Positions 44,429 to 55,731 are shown, counted from the first letter of the stretch. The stretch: DNA of 64,000 nucleotides from Streptosporangium sp. NBC_01756 (GCF_035917975.1 NZ_CP109130.1:1240001-1304000); one strand, 5' to 3'. Notes: a model not told the origin generated them from the sequence alone. Program-made: numbers and translations.

Positions 44429-45183
44429 GAGAGCCCCCCGGCGGACGGCGCCGTCTTGACGGAGCCGTCACCGCGGCGCGTCCGGAAGACGGGTGCGACA
44501 TCCCGGCCGACTCTCCTGGCTGCGCGGCGTTCCAGAAACCTCATGATCGTTGTGATGGCCAGGGCGAGCACCAGGTAGACGACCATGACCATGGTCATCA
44601 CGATCAGAGGGCTGTAGCCGCTGTTGCGCAGGGTGTTGCTCTCCGCGATGAGGTCGGCCACCGAGATCACCGAGACCAGGGAGGTGACCTTGAGCAGTTC
44701 GATCCAGTTGTTGTTCAGTGCCGGGACCATCCCGACCCATGCCTGCGGCAGGATGACGCGGACCATGCACTGGAAGGGGCTGAAGTTCAGCGCGACCGCC
44801 GCCTCCCATTGCGTCCGGGGGACGGCCGCGATCGCGCCGCGGACCACCTCCGATCCGTAGGCGCCCATGTGGAGCCCGACCGCGACGATTCCGGCGAGGA
44901 TCGGGTCCAGCCGGTAACCGGTGAGCGCCGGCATGGCGAAGAAGATCCAGTACATCTGGACGATCACCGAGGTTCCGCGGAACAGCTCCAGGTAGACGCG
45001 GACGACTCCGCGGATCCAGACATGCCGCGATCTCGACAGGAGACCGACGACGAAGGCCAGGGCCAGGGCGACCGGGGTCGCCCCGAGGGCGACCAGGACG
45101 GTGACCCGGGCTCCGTCCATCAGATAGGGCCATATTTCGGTGACCGTACCGAGCGCCGGCGCGGCGGCGTAGGGAATCATCAT
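44425..45183 (-). CDS. ehuC: ABC transporter permease (EhuC-like)
   Basis: A 252-residue HisMQ-type permease: RVYLELFRGTSVIVQMYWIFF and the EAA loop AVALNFSPFQCMVRVILPQAW. The C-terminal tail of about 30 residues is basic and cytoplasmic. It begins 14 bases after the ehuB stop in the same operon. Confidence 0.87.
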   Translation of the reverse strand: MMIPYAAAPALGTVTEIWPYLMDGARVTVLVALGATPVALALAFVVGLLSRSRHVWIRGVVRVYLELFRGTSVIVQMYWIFFAMPALTGYRLDPILAGIVAVGLHMGAYGSEVVRGAIAAVPRTQWEAAVALNFSPFQCMVRVILPQAWVGMVPALNNNWIELLKVTSLVSVISVADLIAESNTLRNSGYSPLIVMTMVMVVYLVLALAITTIMRFLERRAARRVGRDVAPVFRTRRGDGSVKTAPSAGGLS

Positions 45184-45197
45184 GGTGGGGAGCCGCC

Positions 45198-46136
45198 TCA
45201 GGAGGCGGCGCAGAGCTGCTCCGCGGTCAGCTCTGCGGCCTTGGAGACCTCGGTCTCCCCGAATCCGAACGGCTTCACGACCGGCAGGACGCCATCGCTG
45301 TCCTGCAGCTTCTTCAGCTCGGCGTTGAACGCCGCCAGCAGGTCGGTGTCACCCTTGCGGAAGCCGTAACCGCCGGCGCCGAGCTGCTCCTTCCCGTCGA
45401 TCTGCGGGATGAATCCCTCGGTCACCTCCAGTTCGGCGGCGTAGTCGGGGTTCTCCTTCAGCGCCCAGCGCAGGGTGACCGCGGTGAGCGCCACCGCGTC
45501 GATCCTGCCGTCGGTCAGCCCGCGGATGGCGTCGTCGGCCTTCTGGAAGACCTGTACCCGGCCGGTCTCGACGCCCGCCTTCCTGGCGTACTGCTGCTCG
45601 GCCGCGCCCTCCAGCACCGCGATCTTGGAGCCGGACGACGCCACGGTCTCGAAGGTGGTGATCCCCTTGGGGTTGCCCTTCTTGACCATGAAGGCGTTCG
45701 CACCGGCGTAGTCGGGGTTGGAGAAGGCGATCTGGCCGCACCGTTCGGGGGTGACGAACATCCCGGCCGCGATGATGTCGTACTGGCCGGCGTTCAGCCC
45801 GGGGATCAGCGCGCCGAAGGAGTCGACCAGCACGGGCTCCAGCTTGATGTCGCCCAGGTTCTTCAGGATGGCCCGGGCGAGCTCGGGGGCCTCGCCGGTG
45901 AGGTTGCCGTGCTTGTCGCGGAAGCCGTACGGGGACTCGTTGGCGAAACCGACCTTGATCTTGCCGGCGGATTTGACCCGGTCGAGCAGCCCTCCCTTCC
46001 CCGTCTTCGGGTCGGCGGTCGTCGTACCGTTGTCGACCGCCGTACAGCCTGCGACCAGCGCGGGAACGGCCAGGGCGGCGACACCGACGCCGGTGCGCCG
46101 GAAGAAGTCGCGTCGGGTCAACGGGCTGTGCGTCAT
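45198..46136 (-). CDS. ehuB: Substrate-binding lipoprotein (EhuB-like, ectoine/hydroxyectoine)
   Basis: A 312-residue family 3 solute-binding protein. The N-terminus has a twin-arginine-like TRRDFFRRTG and a lipobox LVAGC (Cys31), so it is exported, perhaps folded, and lipid-anchored. The SBP_bac_3 core follows (VGFANESPYGFRD, AGQYDIIAAGMFVTPERC). The FANESPYGF and GMFVTPERC blocks resemble EhuB, which binds compatible solutes. First gene of the operon. Confidence 0.87.
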   Translation of the reverse strand: MTHSPLTRRDFFRRTGVGVAALAVPALVAGCTAVDNGTTTADPKTGKGGLLDRVKSAGKIKVGFANESPYGFRDKHGNLTGEAPELARAILKNLGDIKLEPVLVDSFGALIPGLNAGQYDIIAAGMFVTPERCGQIAFSNPDYAGANAFMVKKGNPKGITTFETVASSGSKIAVLEGAAEQQYARKAGVETGRVQVFQKADDAIRGLTDGRIDAVALTAVTLRWALKENPDYAAELEVTEGFIPQIDGKEQLGAGGYGFRKGDTDLLAAFNAELKKLQDSDGVLPVVKPFGFGETEVSKAAELTAEQLCAAS

Positions 46137-46533
46137 CGGGGGAAACTCCTCGTCGGTGCCTGCTACATACGCGTTCGTGACTGCTACTCATCAGGTGGGT
46201 CAAGCTCTGGCCAGGCTAATCGGCGCTCGCCGGTGAGCTCTCCGGCCATGACCGGAGAGCGGTTTGCCCCATTTTGAGCAGCCCAATACTTCAGGCACGA
46301 AAACATCGGATATGGCCTGCCCGATAGGGGCTACCCCAACCCAAGTAGCACTTGGTGGCATTTGGCACCGAGTGACGATTTTTGCCGCACTGTGATGAAA
46401 TCGTGTTATTCAGCACCGCAGAACCCCGAGAACGGGCATCCGGCGGGTGCGTCCCGGCGAGACCGGACCGGCCGGGCGGCGAAACGAACCGCCGGCTCGG
46501 CCTCCGAGCCGGCCTCCCCGCGGTCGCGCCCCG
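46137..46533. other. Intergenic region with two palindromes upstream of ehuB
   Basis: No gene is seen in these 397 bases, which are more AT-rich than the surroundings. A perfect 9-bp hairpin GCTCTCCGG/CCGGAGAGC lies at 46237-46260, about 100 bases before ehuB, and a 15-bp palindrome CCAAGT-agc-ACTTGG at 46341-46355. The first could be a leader structure, the second an operator. Confidence 0.5.
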
Positions 46534-47232
46534 CTACGGCCGGTGCTGGGAGTCCGGCGGCGGGAGCCGCCGGTACGGCTCGCCCATGAGCTCGCCGCGC
46601 AGCTCACGCCAGTGCTCGCGCCAGGCGGCCCACGGCTTCATGACGGGCTTGGCCCTGGAGTCGCCGATCACCTTGACGTCGCCCATGAGCACGTAGGCCC
46701 TGACCCGGATGAGTGGCACGTTCGCCCCCGGAGGAGCCTCGAGGACCTGGACCTTCTTGTCCCCCATGATCGCGATGCCTTCGAGGTCGACGTCGACACC
46801 GTCCGGAACGATGATCTTCACGTCGCCCATGACCGCGGTGGCCACGATGTCCACCACCCCGGTACGGACCTCGGCCTCGCGCAGGTCGAGCAGCACGTCG
46901 CCCATGACGGCGACCGCCCCGATCCCCTGGTCGATCCGCCACTTCCCCCGGCGCTTGGAGTCGCCCATGACGGCCACGAACCAGCGCCGCGCCCGGCCGT
47001 CCCGCGTCTCCGGGGCCGGCGCGTAGGCGGGGGCGTGGGCCTGGCCGACCCCCGCCGGCAGGTCCGAGGTGATGACCGCCAATTCGGCCTGGGTGACGGC
47101 GGTGTAGGCCGCCTCCGTACGCTCGGTCAGCTCACCGAGTGTCAGCCGCCCCTCGACGGAGGCGACACGCAACCGTTCGACGACGGCCTCCCGCTCGGCG
47201 TCAGAGGCCCGGATCGCGTCGGGTTCGTTCAT
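46534..47232 (-). CDS. DUF1707 protein with LiaF-like C-terminal domain
   Basis: A 232-residue protein. The N-terminal DUF1707 block is IRASDAEREAVVERLRVASVEGRLTLGELTERTEAAY. The C-terminal half repeats AVMGD/IMGD motifs at regular spacing (AVMGDSKRRG, AVMGDVLLDL, AVMGDVKIIV, IMGDKKVQVL, LMGDVKVIG), a beta-solenoid akin to the LiaF/YvqF cell-envelope-stress domain. No membrane segment is visible, so it is soluble. A role in envelope-stress sensing is inferred from the domain only. Confidence 0.85.
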   Translation of the reverse strand: MNEPDAIRASDAEREAVVERLRVASVEGRLTLGELTERTEAAYTAVTQAELAVITSDLPAGVGQAHAPAYAPAPETRDGRARRWFVAVMGDSKRRGKWRIDQGIGAVAVMGDVLLDLREAEVRTGVVDIVATAVMGDVKIIVPDGVDVDLEGIAIMGDKKVQVLEAPPGANVPLIRVRAYVLMGDVKVIGDSRAKPVMKPWAAWREHWRELRGELMGEPYRRLPPPDSQHRP

Positions 47233-47356
47233 GAGTCACAACATATCGCGAGTTGCCCTCGCAGTGGATCCCTCGGAAGGAGGAACCCTGGGACTACATC
47301 CCGGCGGGCGTGCCCGCGGGCGGGCATGTCCCGACCCGGCCGAGATCCCGGCCGGC

Positions 47357-47476
47357 GTGAACGGCCGTTATGTACGCATCCGGCACGCGGGCGCCAAGCA
47401 GCCCGACCTCGCCGAGGTGCGGGTCCGGGCCGAGCCGCCACCAGTTGCGACCGGCGGCCCTCCCGGCCACCTATGA
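47357..47476 (+). pseudogene. Remnant of a discoidin (F5/8 type C) domain
   Basis: A short reading stretch VNGRYVRIRHAGAKQPDLAEVRV matches the last strands of galactose-binding discoidin domains (GRYVRVQLSGTNYLSLAEVEV type) and then runs into a stop near the ankyrin gene. Nothing upstream in frame looks like the rest of the domain. It appears to be a decayed gene end. Confidence 0.4.
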
Positions 47477-47485
47477 TCCGGAGGC

Positions 47486-48934
47486 ATGTATGAAGAACTT
47501 CTGGAAGCGGTGGCCGGGAACGACGCCGAGCGGGTCGAGCGCCTGCTCCAGAGCGGGACCGGCGCCGATCCGGACGGCGCGGGCGAGACGACGGCGCTGT
47601 ATCGGGCCTCGACGGACGGCCGTACGGCGATCGCGCGGGCGCTGCTGGCCGCCGGGGCCGACCCCAACCGGGCCAGCGGCGGCGAGGACGAGGGGCTGCC
47701 CCTGTCCGGGGCCGCGGCCTGGAACCACGCCGAGATCGCGGAGGCGCTGCTGGCCGCCGGGGCCGAGGTGTCCGGGCGGGAGAGCGGCGGATGGACCGCC
47801 CTGCTCTGGGCCGCCGCCAACGGCCAGCCCGACGTGCTCGCGGTGCTGCTGGCGGCGGGGGCCGACGCCGAAGAGGCCAACGAGAGCGGCGAGACCGCGC
47901 TCACCCTGGCCACCCGGCGCGGGGCGCTGGGCGCGGTGCGGGCACTGCTGGACGCCGGCGCCGACCCCACCCGCTCGGACGGCGAGGGCGACACGCCGCT
48001 GGCCATCGCCTATGACTGGCTGGGCACCCAGCTGGAGAGCGCGCTGCTGGAGCAGCTCACCGACCAGGCCCCGGAGGGTTCCCAGTTCGTCGTGGGCCGC
48101 AGCCGCGCCGCCGACGGCACCGACCTGGTGACCGTCGCGGCCGTCGGGCCGGACGGGACGCGCACGGCCGAACTGCAGTGCCAGCGGGGCCACGCGGCCG
48201 TCGCGACCCTGCTGGAGGACGCGGCCTCGGAACGGCTGCCCTTCGACGACCTGGTCGAGCGGGCGCTGCCGTACCGGGACGTCGACGAGGAGGCCGAGAC
48301 CTGGTGGACCGTGGCGAGTTCGCTGAGCCGCCGTGGAGACGAGGAGACCTTCGAGTCCGCGGCGCGGCTGTGCGTCAGCGAGGACCCGCGTAAGCGCGAG
48401 TTCGCCGTGGACGTGCTCGCGGAGTTCGGCTTCGCCGAGGGCGACAAGCCCTTCCTCGACCGGACGCTGCCGATCCTGCAGCGGATGGCCGCCACCGAGG
48501 GTGACGAGCGGGTGCTGCGCTCACTGCTCGGCGCGTTCGGCCACCACGGCGACCCGCGGTCCCTGCCGGAGGTGCTGGAGATCATCACCGCCGACGGCTG
48601 GGCCCGCACCCAGGCCGACCCGGCCGCGCTGGCCGCCGTCCTGCCCGCGGGCCACGCCGAAGGGCTCACCCTGCTCATCTCGATGACCCGCGACCCCAAC
48701 GAGGAGGTCCGCGACTGGGCGACCATGAGCCTTGCGGGGCTGGAGGAGGACACCGACCAGATCCGTGACGCGCTGGCCGAGAGGCTCGACGACAAGGACC
48801 TGACCACGGTGGCCGAGGCGACGCGGGGCCTGGCCGCACGGGGCGACGCGCGTGCCCGCAAGGGTGTGGACCGCGTGCTCGCCGAGAGTGACGAGGACGA
48901 CGACTACATCCGCGATCTCGTCGAGCCCTCCTGA
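47486..48934 (+). CDS. Ankyrin-repeat plus HEAT-repeat protein
   Basis: A 482-residue protein. The N-terminal half has about five ankyrin repeats (AIARALLAAGADPN, EIAEALLAAGAEVS, DVLAVLLAAGADAEEAN, GAVRALLDAGADPTRSD). The C-terminal half (about residues 280-480) is helical and HEAT-like (DPNEEVRDWATMSLAGLEEDTDQIRDALAERLDD). It is a protein-interaction scaffold with no enzymatic motif. No partner gene is obvious. It starts at an ATG with GGAGGC upstream. Confidence 0.85.
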   Translation: MYEELLEAVAGNDAERVERLLQSGTGADPDGAGETTALYRASTDGRTAIARALLAAGADPNRASGGEDEGLPLSGAAAWNHAEIAEALLAAGAEVSGRESGGWTALLWAAANGQPDVLAVLLAAGADAEEANESGETALTLATRRGALGAVRALLDAGADPTRSDGEGDTPLAIAYDWLGTQLESALLEQLTDQAPEGSQFVVGRSRAADGTDLVTVAAVGPDGTRTAELQCQRGHAAVATLLEDAASERLPFDDLVERALPYRDVDEEAETWWTVASSLSRRGDEETFESAARLCVSEDPRKREFAVDVLAEFGFAEGDKPFLDRTLPILQRMAATEGDERVLRSLLGAFGHHGDPRSLPEVLEIITADGWARTQADPAALAAVLPAGHAEGLTLLISMTRDPNEEVRDWATMSLAGLEEDTDQIRDALAERLDDKDLTTVAEATRGLAARGDARARKGVDRVLAESDEDDDYIRDLVEPS

Positions 48935-49036
48935 AGCACCGGCCGGGCAACGGGTCCGGCGGCGGCGCCGGGACGGGATGTCACGGCGCCGTCGCCCATC
49001 CGGCGGATGAGGCGACCCGGGCCTGGGAAACGGCGG

Positions 49037-49645
49037 TCAGCGGACCCATCCCTGACGTCTCTGGTGGTAGGCCGCCACGGCCGCGGCGGCCTGGCCGTCG
49101 TCGGCCAGCAACCGGGTGAGCCGGTCGAACCTGCGGCTCGCACAGAGCGCGTAGGTCTCGGCCCACCACTCGGACGGGCAGTCCCGGTAGCGGTCCAGGA
49201 CGAGCAGCGGACGGCAGAACCTCATGATCCACCGCCACTCCGGGGTCTCGTCCATCTCGTCCAGATCGCACAACGCGTGCCCGATCATGTGATGGACCAG
49301 CGCGCCGGACGAGTGCGCCCCGCCGGTGATGACGACCGTCCGCCCCAGGTAGACCCCGGCCAGGTCCGCCGCGACCCGGGCGTCGCAGGATTCGTCCGGT
49401 TCCGGCTGCTCGGCGAGCATGTCCGTGCCGAGCCAGATCCCGTCGAGATCCTCGGCCAGCCGGGTGGCGAGGTGGACCGGAAGTCCGGCCAGTTCGTCGA
49501 CCACGTCCACCAACTCCTTGCGCGCTCTGCCGGACCAGTGCCGGTGGATCACCCGCTCCAGCACCCCGCAGTCACGGGTGCCGTCTCGCGGCAGTGGCTC
49601 GCGATGACCCGCGTGGCCCGTCTGGTTCGAAGGGGGAGTCCTCAT
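49037..49645 (-). CDS. Degenerate zincin-like hypothetical protein
   Basis: A 202-residue protein. ALVHHMIGHALCDLDE (about residues 115-130) and SEWWAETYALCAS (about 159-171) have the layout of a zinc metallopeptidase, HExxH...E, as in HE-x-GHAL...EFFAETYAL. The catalytic Glu is replaced: the motif reads HMIGH. The fold may therefore bind zinc but lack classical catalysis. No signal peptide. The function is unknown. Confidence 0.7.
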   Translation of the reverse strand: MRTPPSNQTGHAGHREPLPRDGTRDCGVLERVIHRHWSGRARKELVDVVDELAGLPVHLATRLAEDLDGIWLGTDMLAEQPEPDESCDARVAADLAGVYLGRTVVITGGAHSSGALVHHMIGHALCDLDEMDETPEWRWIMRFCRPLLVLDRYRDCPSEWWAETYALCASRRFDRLTRLLADDGQAAAAVAAYHQRRQGWVR

Positions 49646-49848
49646 CCGGAGTGCTCCGTTCTGCCGGGAAGTGTTTCCGGTGGTAAACGTCCGCTGCGGG
49701 GCCGTTCATTACAGGTTGATGCACGGATATTCGGTGCGGAAAGAATGCGATCCTTCCCCGGCACGCCCGCATTCACCGGTCTACTCTCGGCCTCGAAAGC
49801 CGGTCGGACATGACCGCCGTCCCCGATCACCCCCAAAAAGGATTACCG

Positions 49849-50409
49849 ATGAGAACAAGCCTCAAGGGCCCGGGTGCGGCGTGCGCCGTCGCGCTCTCCA
49901 GCGTGCTCGCCGCCCTCCCCGGCGCGGTCGCCGCCCATGCGTCCGGTCCGAGGCCGTCGTCCCGGTGCGAGACCGACATCGCCCGGGCGGTCGCCGCGCA
50001 GCTCCAGCGGGCCCCGGCCGGCCGGCCCACCTCCCCGGACACGCTCTCCTACGACAACGGCGCGGAAGTGATCACCTTCCGGCCGCCGTCCTGCGGCGCC
50101 GCCCGCCGGAACACAGCGCACGACTGCGACGAGGACGGCGTCCCCGACAATGCGGTCTGCCTCTACGACCGCAGAGCCTTCGAGGGCTCCCGGCAGGCCA
50201 TCAAGGTAACGGGGACCAGAAAGCTAAATGGTTCAATCGTCATCATGTCCATCAAAAATGACCGGCCTTTCATTTTCCTCGTCAAAAGGACACCGACCGA
50301 CCGTGGAACCTGTTTCTCCCCGGGTGAGGGATACGGTGACACGGACCAGGTCGCCGGGCAGCGCTGGGTGAACGCCCACCCCGGCCTGCGCGGCTGCGGC
50401 GACCTCTGA
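49849..50409 (+). CDS. Secreted peptidase-inhibitor-I36-like protein
   Basis: A 186-residue exported protein. The signal peptide runs from MRTSLKGPG through AVALSSVLAALPGAVAAHA, with likely cleavage near residue 31. The mature part contains several Cys residues and AVCLYDRRAFEGSRQAIKV, resembling the beta/gamma-crystallin-like I36 fold of Streptomyces metalloproteinase inhibitor. The ATG at 49849 follows AAAAAGGA. The AT-richer stretch around 50215-50280 stands out within the gene. Inhibitor activity is inferred. Confidence 0.7.
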   Translation: MRTSLKGPGAACAVALSSVLAALPGAVAAHASGPRPSSRCETDIARAVAAQLQRAPAGRPTSPDTLSYDNGAEVITFRPPSCGAARRNTAHDCDEDGVPDNAVCLYDRRAFEGSRQAIKVTGTRKLNGSIVIMSIKNDRPFIFLVKRTPTDRGTCFSPGEGYGDTDQVAGQRWVNAHPGLRGCGDL

Positions 50410-50475
50410 GCGCCCGCACCGGACGGGGGCACTCACTCCCGGCGGCCCCCGCGCCACAGGTCACGGGTCCGACGG

Positions 50476-51633
50476 TCACGACGTCCTCCCCGCACCTTTC
50501 ACCCAGGCGCTGACGGCGTAGGTCCGATACTCCTCCACGACGGGTCGCGGGTCGCCCGCGACCCTGATGAGCTCGGTCGCCAAAAGGCCGCCGGTCGCCG
50601 GGCTGACGACGAACACCCCGAGCAGCGGCCCGTCCTCGAACCCGAACGCCTGTCCCGGCCTCCCCGCCCGGTCCCTGATCCGTCCCAGCGACCTCAGATC
50701 GCCCTGGCCCGCGAAGACCCGCCACAACACCGCCGCCAGGGCCGGCTCGACCACGTCGTAGGAGTGCAGGTTCTCCATCGCCCGGACGAGGCGGCGCGTC
50801 TCCGTCATCGTGGTCTGCGGCTCGGTGCCGAGGAGTTGCCCACGTAACCGCGTCCACGACCTCGACAGCGTGGCCGCCCTCGGTTCCAGCTCTTCCGCCC
50901 GGCCTCCGTCTCGGGCGGACCCGGGAACCGAGGGCGGTCCACCGGGCGAGGCCCCCGCCCAGCCGCCGCCTCCGAACGGCCTGCCCGGCGTCCTCACCGT
51001 GTGGTACGTCCCCTCCCCGCCCACCGGCGTCCACCGGCTGACCACCCACGGCACGGTCGCCGAATCCGTGCCGTCCGGCCCGACGGTGGTGGCGAGCAGC
51101 CACTCCTCGGTCCTGACGTAACTCCACGGGCCGGTCGCGGGACGCGGCCGGCCCGCCGCGAGCGCGGCCAGTTCCAGCAGTCGCGCCGAGGCCGGCGGGA
51201 AGGACGCCATCGGGCGGGGCGGGGTTTCCCGCCGCGGTTCGGTGACGGAGATGCGGGTGATCCTCGCCAGGTCCTGCGGGATCGCCGGGCCGGCGAGACG
51301 GGGCACCGGCGAGGCGGCGGGAGGGGGCTCCGGCGGGGCGGTGGCGGGCGGCGGGACCGGCGCGGTGGCGGGCGCCGGGGCCTGCCGGGGTTCCGGTGGT
51401 ATCCGGAAGGGGATCACCATCGCCACGGCGACCCCGAGAGCCGTGACGGCGAGGGCGGGCCCCCGCCCTCGCAGCCATCCTCCCCGTGGCCGCCCGGAGG
51501 CGCCCTCGCGCAGGATCCGGCCGAGGATCTCCTCCTCGTCGCCGGGGCCGACGCCCGCGCTCACCTCGTGCGGGGGGATCGGGTTGTGCCTGACCATCAG
51601 CTCGCGGATCTCGTCGTGCCCTTCCCCGGTCAC
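50476..51633 (-). CDS. CU044_5270-type membrane protein paired with sigma factor
   Basis: A 385-residue single-pass protein. The cytoplasmic N-terminus (ELMVRHNPIPPHEV) and one helix (GPALAVTALGVAVAMVIPF, about residues 62-80) precede a Pro-rich spacer and an extracellular domain with SYVRTEEWLL and GLLATELIRV. This matches the CU044_5270 family that usually sits beside sigma factors. The GTG start overlaps the sigma stop by four bases (GTGA). Regulation of that sigma factor is inferred. Confidence 0.75.
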   Translation of the reverse strand: MTGEGHDEIRELMVRHNPIPPHEVSAGVGPGDEEEILGRILREGASGRPRGGWLRGRGPALAVTALGVAVAMVIPFRIPPEPRQAPAPATAPVPPPATAPPEPPPAASPVPRLAGPAIPQDLARITRISVTEPRRETPPRPMASFPPASARLLELAALAAGRPRPATGPWSYVRTEEWLLATTVGPDGTDSATVPWVVSRWTPVGGEGTYHTVRTPGRPFGGGGWAGASPGGPPSVPGSARDGGRAEELEPRAATLSRSWTRLRGQLLGTEPQTTMTETRRLVRAMENLHSYDVVEPALAAVLWRVFAGQGDLRSLGRIRDRAGRPGQAFGFEDGPLLGVFVVSPATGGLLATELIRVAGDPRPVVEEYRTYAVSAWVKGAGRTS

Positions 51634-52163
51634 CGCTCCCCCTCCCCGCACTCCAGGCGCGTCCCGCGCAGCAGATCGCCCAGCCGCAGGCGGGCCCGGC
51701 TGAGCCGTACACGGACCGCGTTGGGGGTCAGGCCGAGGATCGCGCCGATCTCCTCGACCGTGAGGTCCTCCCAGTAGTGCAGGCGGAGGATCTCTCCGTC
51801 CTTGGGGCGCAGCCGCGCCATGGCCGTCTCCATCGCGGTCCGGAACTCCTCCTCGTCATGGGAGCCGCCCGCCGGCAGGTCGGGTGGCAGTTGTCTCAGC
51901 AGTCCGGCCAGGCGCTGCCTGCGGCGCTCGCCCCGGGTCGCGTTCCGCACATGCCCCCAGGCCACGCGGTACAGCCAGGCGACGACGGCCCTGTCATCGC
52001 CCCTGGGGAGCCGTTGTCTCTTCCGCCAGGCCGTGTGGAAGGTGCAGGAGGCGATGTCGTCGGCCACCGCGCGGTCGACACGGCGCGCCGCGTACGCCCA
52101 CACGGGCCCGTAGAAGGTGCGGAACATCCAGTCGAACCATTTCTCCTCGTCGTCCTCCGACAC
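51630..52163 (-). CDS. ECF-type RNA polymerase sigma factor
   Basis: A 177-residue sigma-70 family protein. Region 2: FDWMFRTFYGPVWAYAARRV and VADDIASCTFHTAWRKRQRLP. Region 4: LRPKDGEILRLHYWEDLTVEEIGAILGLTPNAVRVRLSRARLRL. The GTG at 52163 (GGAAGGGG upstream) gives the standard N-terminus; the frame extends to 52232 without need. Translationally coupled to the membrane protein downstream, forming the second such module in the window. Confidence 0.92.
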   Translation of the reverse strand: MSEDDEEKWFDWMFRTFYGPVWAYAARRVDRAVADDIASCTFHTAWRKRQRLPRGDDRAVVAWLYRVAWGHVRNATRGERRRQRLAGLLRQLPPDLPAGGSHDEEEFRTAMETAMARLRPKDGEILRLHYWEDLTVEEIGAILGLTPNAVRVRLSRARLRLGDLLRGTRLECGEGER

Positions 52164-52384
52164 GGCCGCCCCTTCCCAACATGCCGTCACCGTTCCTACG
52201 TCCAGCACGGGGGGTTCGATTACAGATCTCACACAGAAGCAAACGGAAAGTCACGCACCGTACTGCTTTCCGGCAAGGGCGTGGCGCGGGTGCGAGCAGG
52301 AACGGGCGCTCCGGCGACGACCACGGTGATCTCGGCGAGTAGGGTCGTTGGTGGCTAACGCATCGTGATCGAAAGGACATCGCC

Positions 52385-52813
52385 ATGGCGACGACACGTA
52401 CCGCCACGACTCAGTGGAAGGGCGCCCTGCTCGACGGTTCGGGCACCGTCTCGCTCGACACCTCCGGGGTGGGCACCTTCGACGTGTCCTGGCCCTCGCG
52501 GGCCGAGCAGGCCAATGGCAAGACCTCGCCGGAGGAGCTCATCGCGGCCGCGCACTCCTCCTGCTTCTCGATGGCCCTGTCCCACGGTCTGGCGCAGGCG
52601 GGGACCCCGCCGCAGACGGTGAGCACCACGGCGGACGTGACCTTCCAGCCGGGTGAGGGCATCACCGGGATCGTCCTGTCGGTCCGTGCCCAGGTTCCGG
52701 GCCTGTCCGCCGAGGAGTTCCAGAAGGCGGCCGAGACGGCCAAGGCGAACTGCCCGGTGAGCAAGGCCCTCGCGGGCACGACGATCAGCCTCAAGGCCGA
52801 ACTGCTGGGCTGA
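52385..52813 (+). CDS. OsmC-family peroxiredoxin
   Basis: A 142-residue OsmC/Ohr-like protein with the peroxidatic Cys60 in HSSCFSMAL and resolving Cys123 in ANCPVSKAL. TSPEELIAAAHSSC is the OsmC signature. It reduces organic hydroperoxides. The ATG follows AAAGGACA. Stand-alone gene; no OhrR regulator adjoins it. Confidence 0.92.
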   Translation: MATTRTATTQWKGALLDGSGTVSLDTSGVGTFDVSWPSRAEQANGKTSPEELIAAAHSSCFSMALSHGLAQAGTPPQTVSTTADVTFQPGEGITGIVLSVRAQVPGLSAEEFQKAAETAKANCPVSKALAGTTISLKAELLG

Positions 52814-53209
52814 CCGTCCCTCTCGTGGCCGTCACGCGCTCCGTCCGGGACGCGCGACGGCCACGGACAGGCGACCGGAGAGGCGAGGGTCACGGACAGG
52901 CGACGGCCACGGACGCGCGACGGTCACGGACGGACGCCGTGAATCCGGCGTCCGGATCACTGTCAAGAGGCACATAAACTCGGGCATCCCCCGCCGGGCG
53001 CATCCATGGAGACCGGGGGATCCGGCCCCTCCGCCCCCGGTCCGGCCCGACGATGATCCGGCCGGGAAGGACCTGCGGCTCCGTGAGCCTTCGACGCTCC
53101 CGCACGAGGGACCGCGCGGTCCGGCCGTCTGTGCCCTCCCGCCACATAAGGGTGACAAGAACGACAACACCCTGCACAGGAGGGCCTAACTGGAGGAGAA
53201 TAGGGCCGC
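52814..53209. other. Gene-free region with degenerate GC repeats
   Basis: No credible gene is seen in these 396 bases. From 52852 to 52938 there are four to five imperfect copies of an ACGGCCACGGACAGGCG unit. The last 100 bases carry the glgX promoter and a ribosome site (GGAGGAGAA) before 53210. A minus frame of about 115 codons across 52890-53243 is Arg-rich and rejected. Confidence 0.5.
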
Positions 53210-55326
<2,117 letters not shown>

Positions 55327-55330
<4 letters not shown>

Positions 55331-55731
55331 AGTCCGGCCGCCACCGCGGCGGTGAGCAGCACCAGGACGAACGTGGTCAGCCCGGCCAGGCCGTGCACCG
55401 CGACGGCGAGCACTGGGAGGCGCTGTCCGGCGCCGCGCGCGTGACGGCCGCCGCCCAGCCAGCGGGTGAACATGGTGAAGCCGAGCAGCGCGGAGGCCGC
55501 GAGCACCCCGAACGACACCCATGCCAGGATCCGCTCGGCGGTGAGCACGTAGGCGATCCAGCATCCCAGGGCGGAGACCGCCAGGCCGGGGTGGGCGAAG
55601 ACCAGCACGGCGGGGAACCGGGTCACCTTCGTCCGCTGCCGGCGCAAACCCCCACCGGAGAGCCAGAGATACAACAGGTAGATCCCGACCATCGCGGTGA
55701 TCAACCATGTCACTATCGCGGCCAACCCCAC
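55327..55731 (-). CDS. Small four-helix membrane protein of unknown function
   Basis: A 134-residue protein with four hydrophobic segments (AIVTWLITAMVGIYLLYLW, GLAVSALGCWIAYVL, AWVSFGVLAASALLGF, GLTTFVLVLLTAAVA). A His before helix 2 and another in the fourth segment might suggest a heme or quinone site, but no family is recognised. The GTG start follows GGGAGG. Convergent with glgX. Confidence 0.75.

Noticed and set aside
52195-52235. tRNA-like GGGGGTTCGATTAC
   Set aside because: Flanks do not form a T-arm, acceptor stem or anticodon arm; it is the upstream region of a sigma factor gene.
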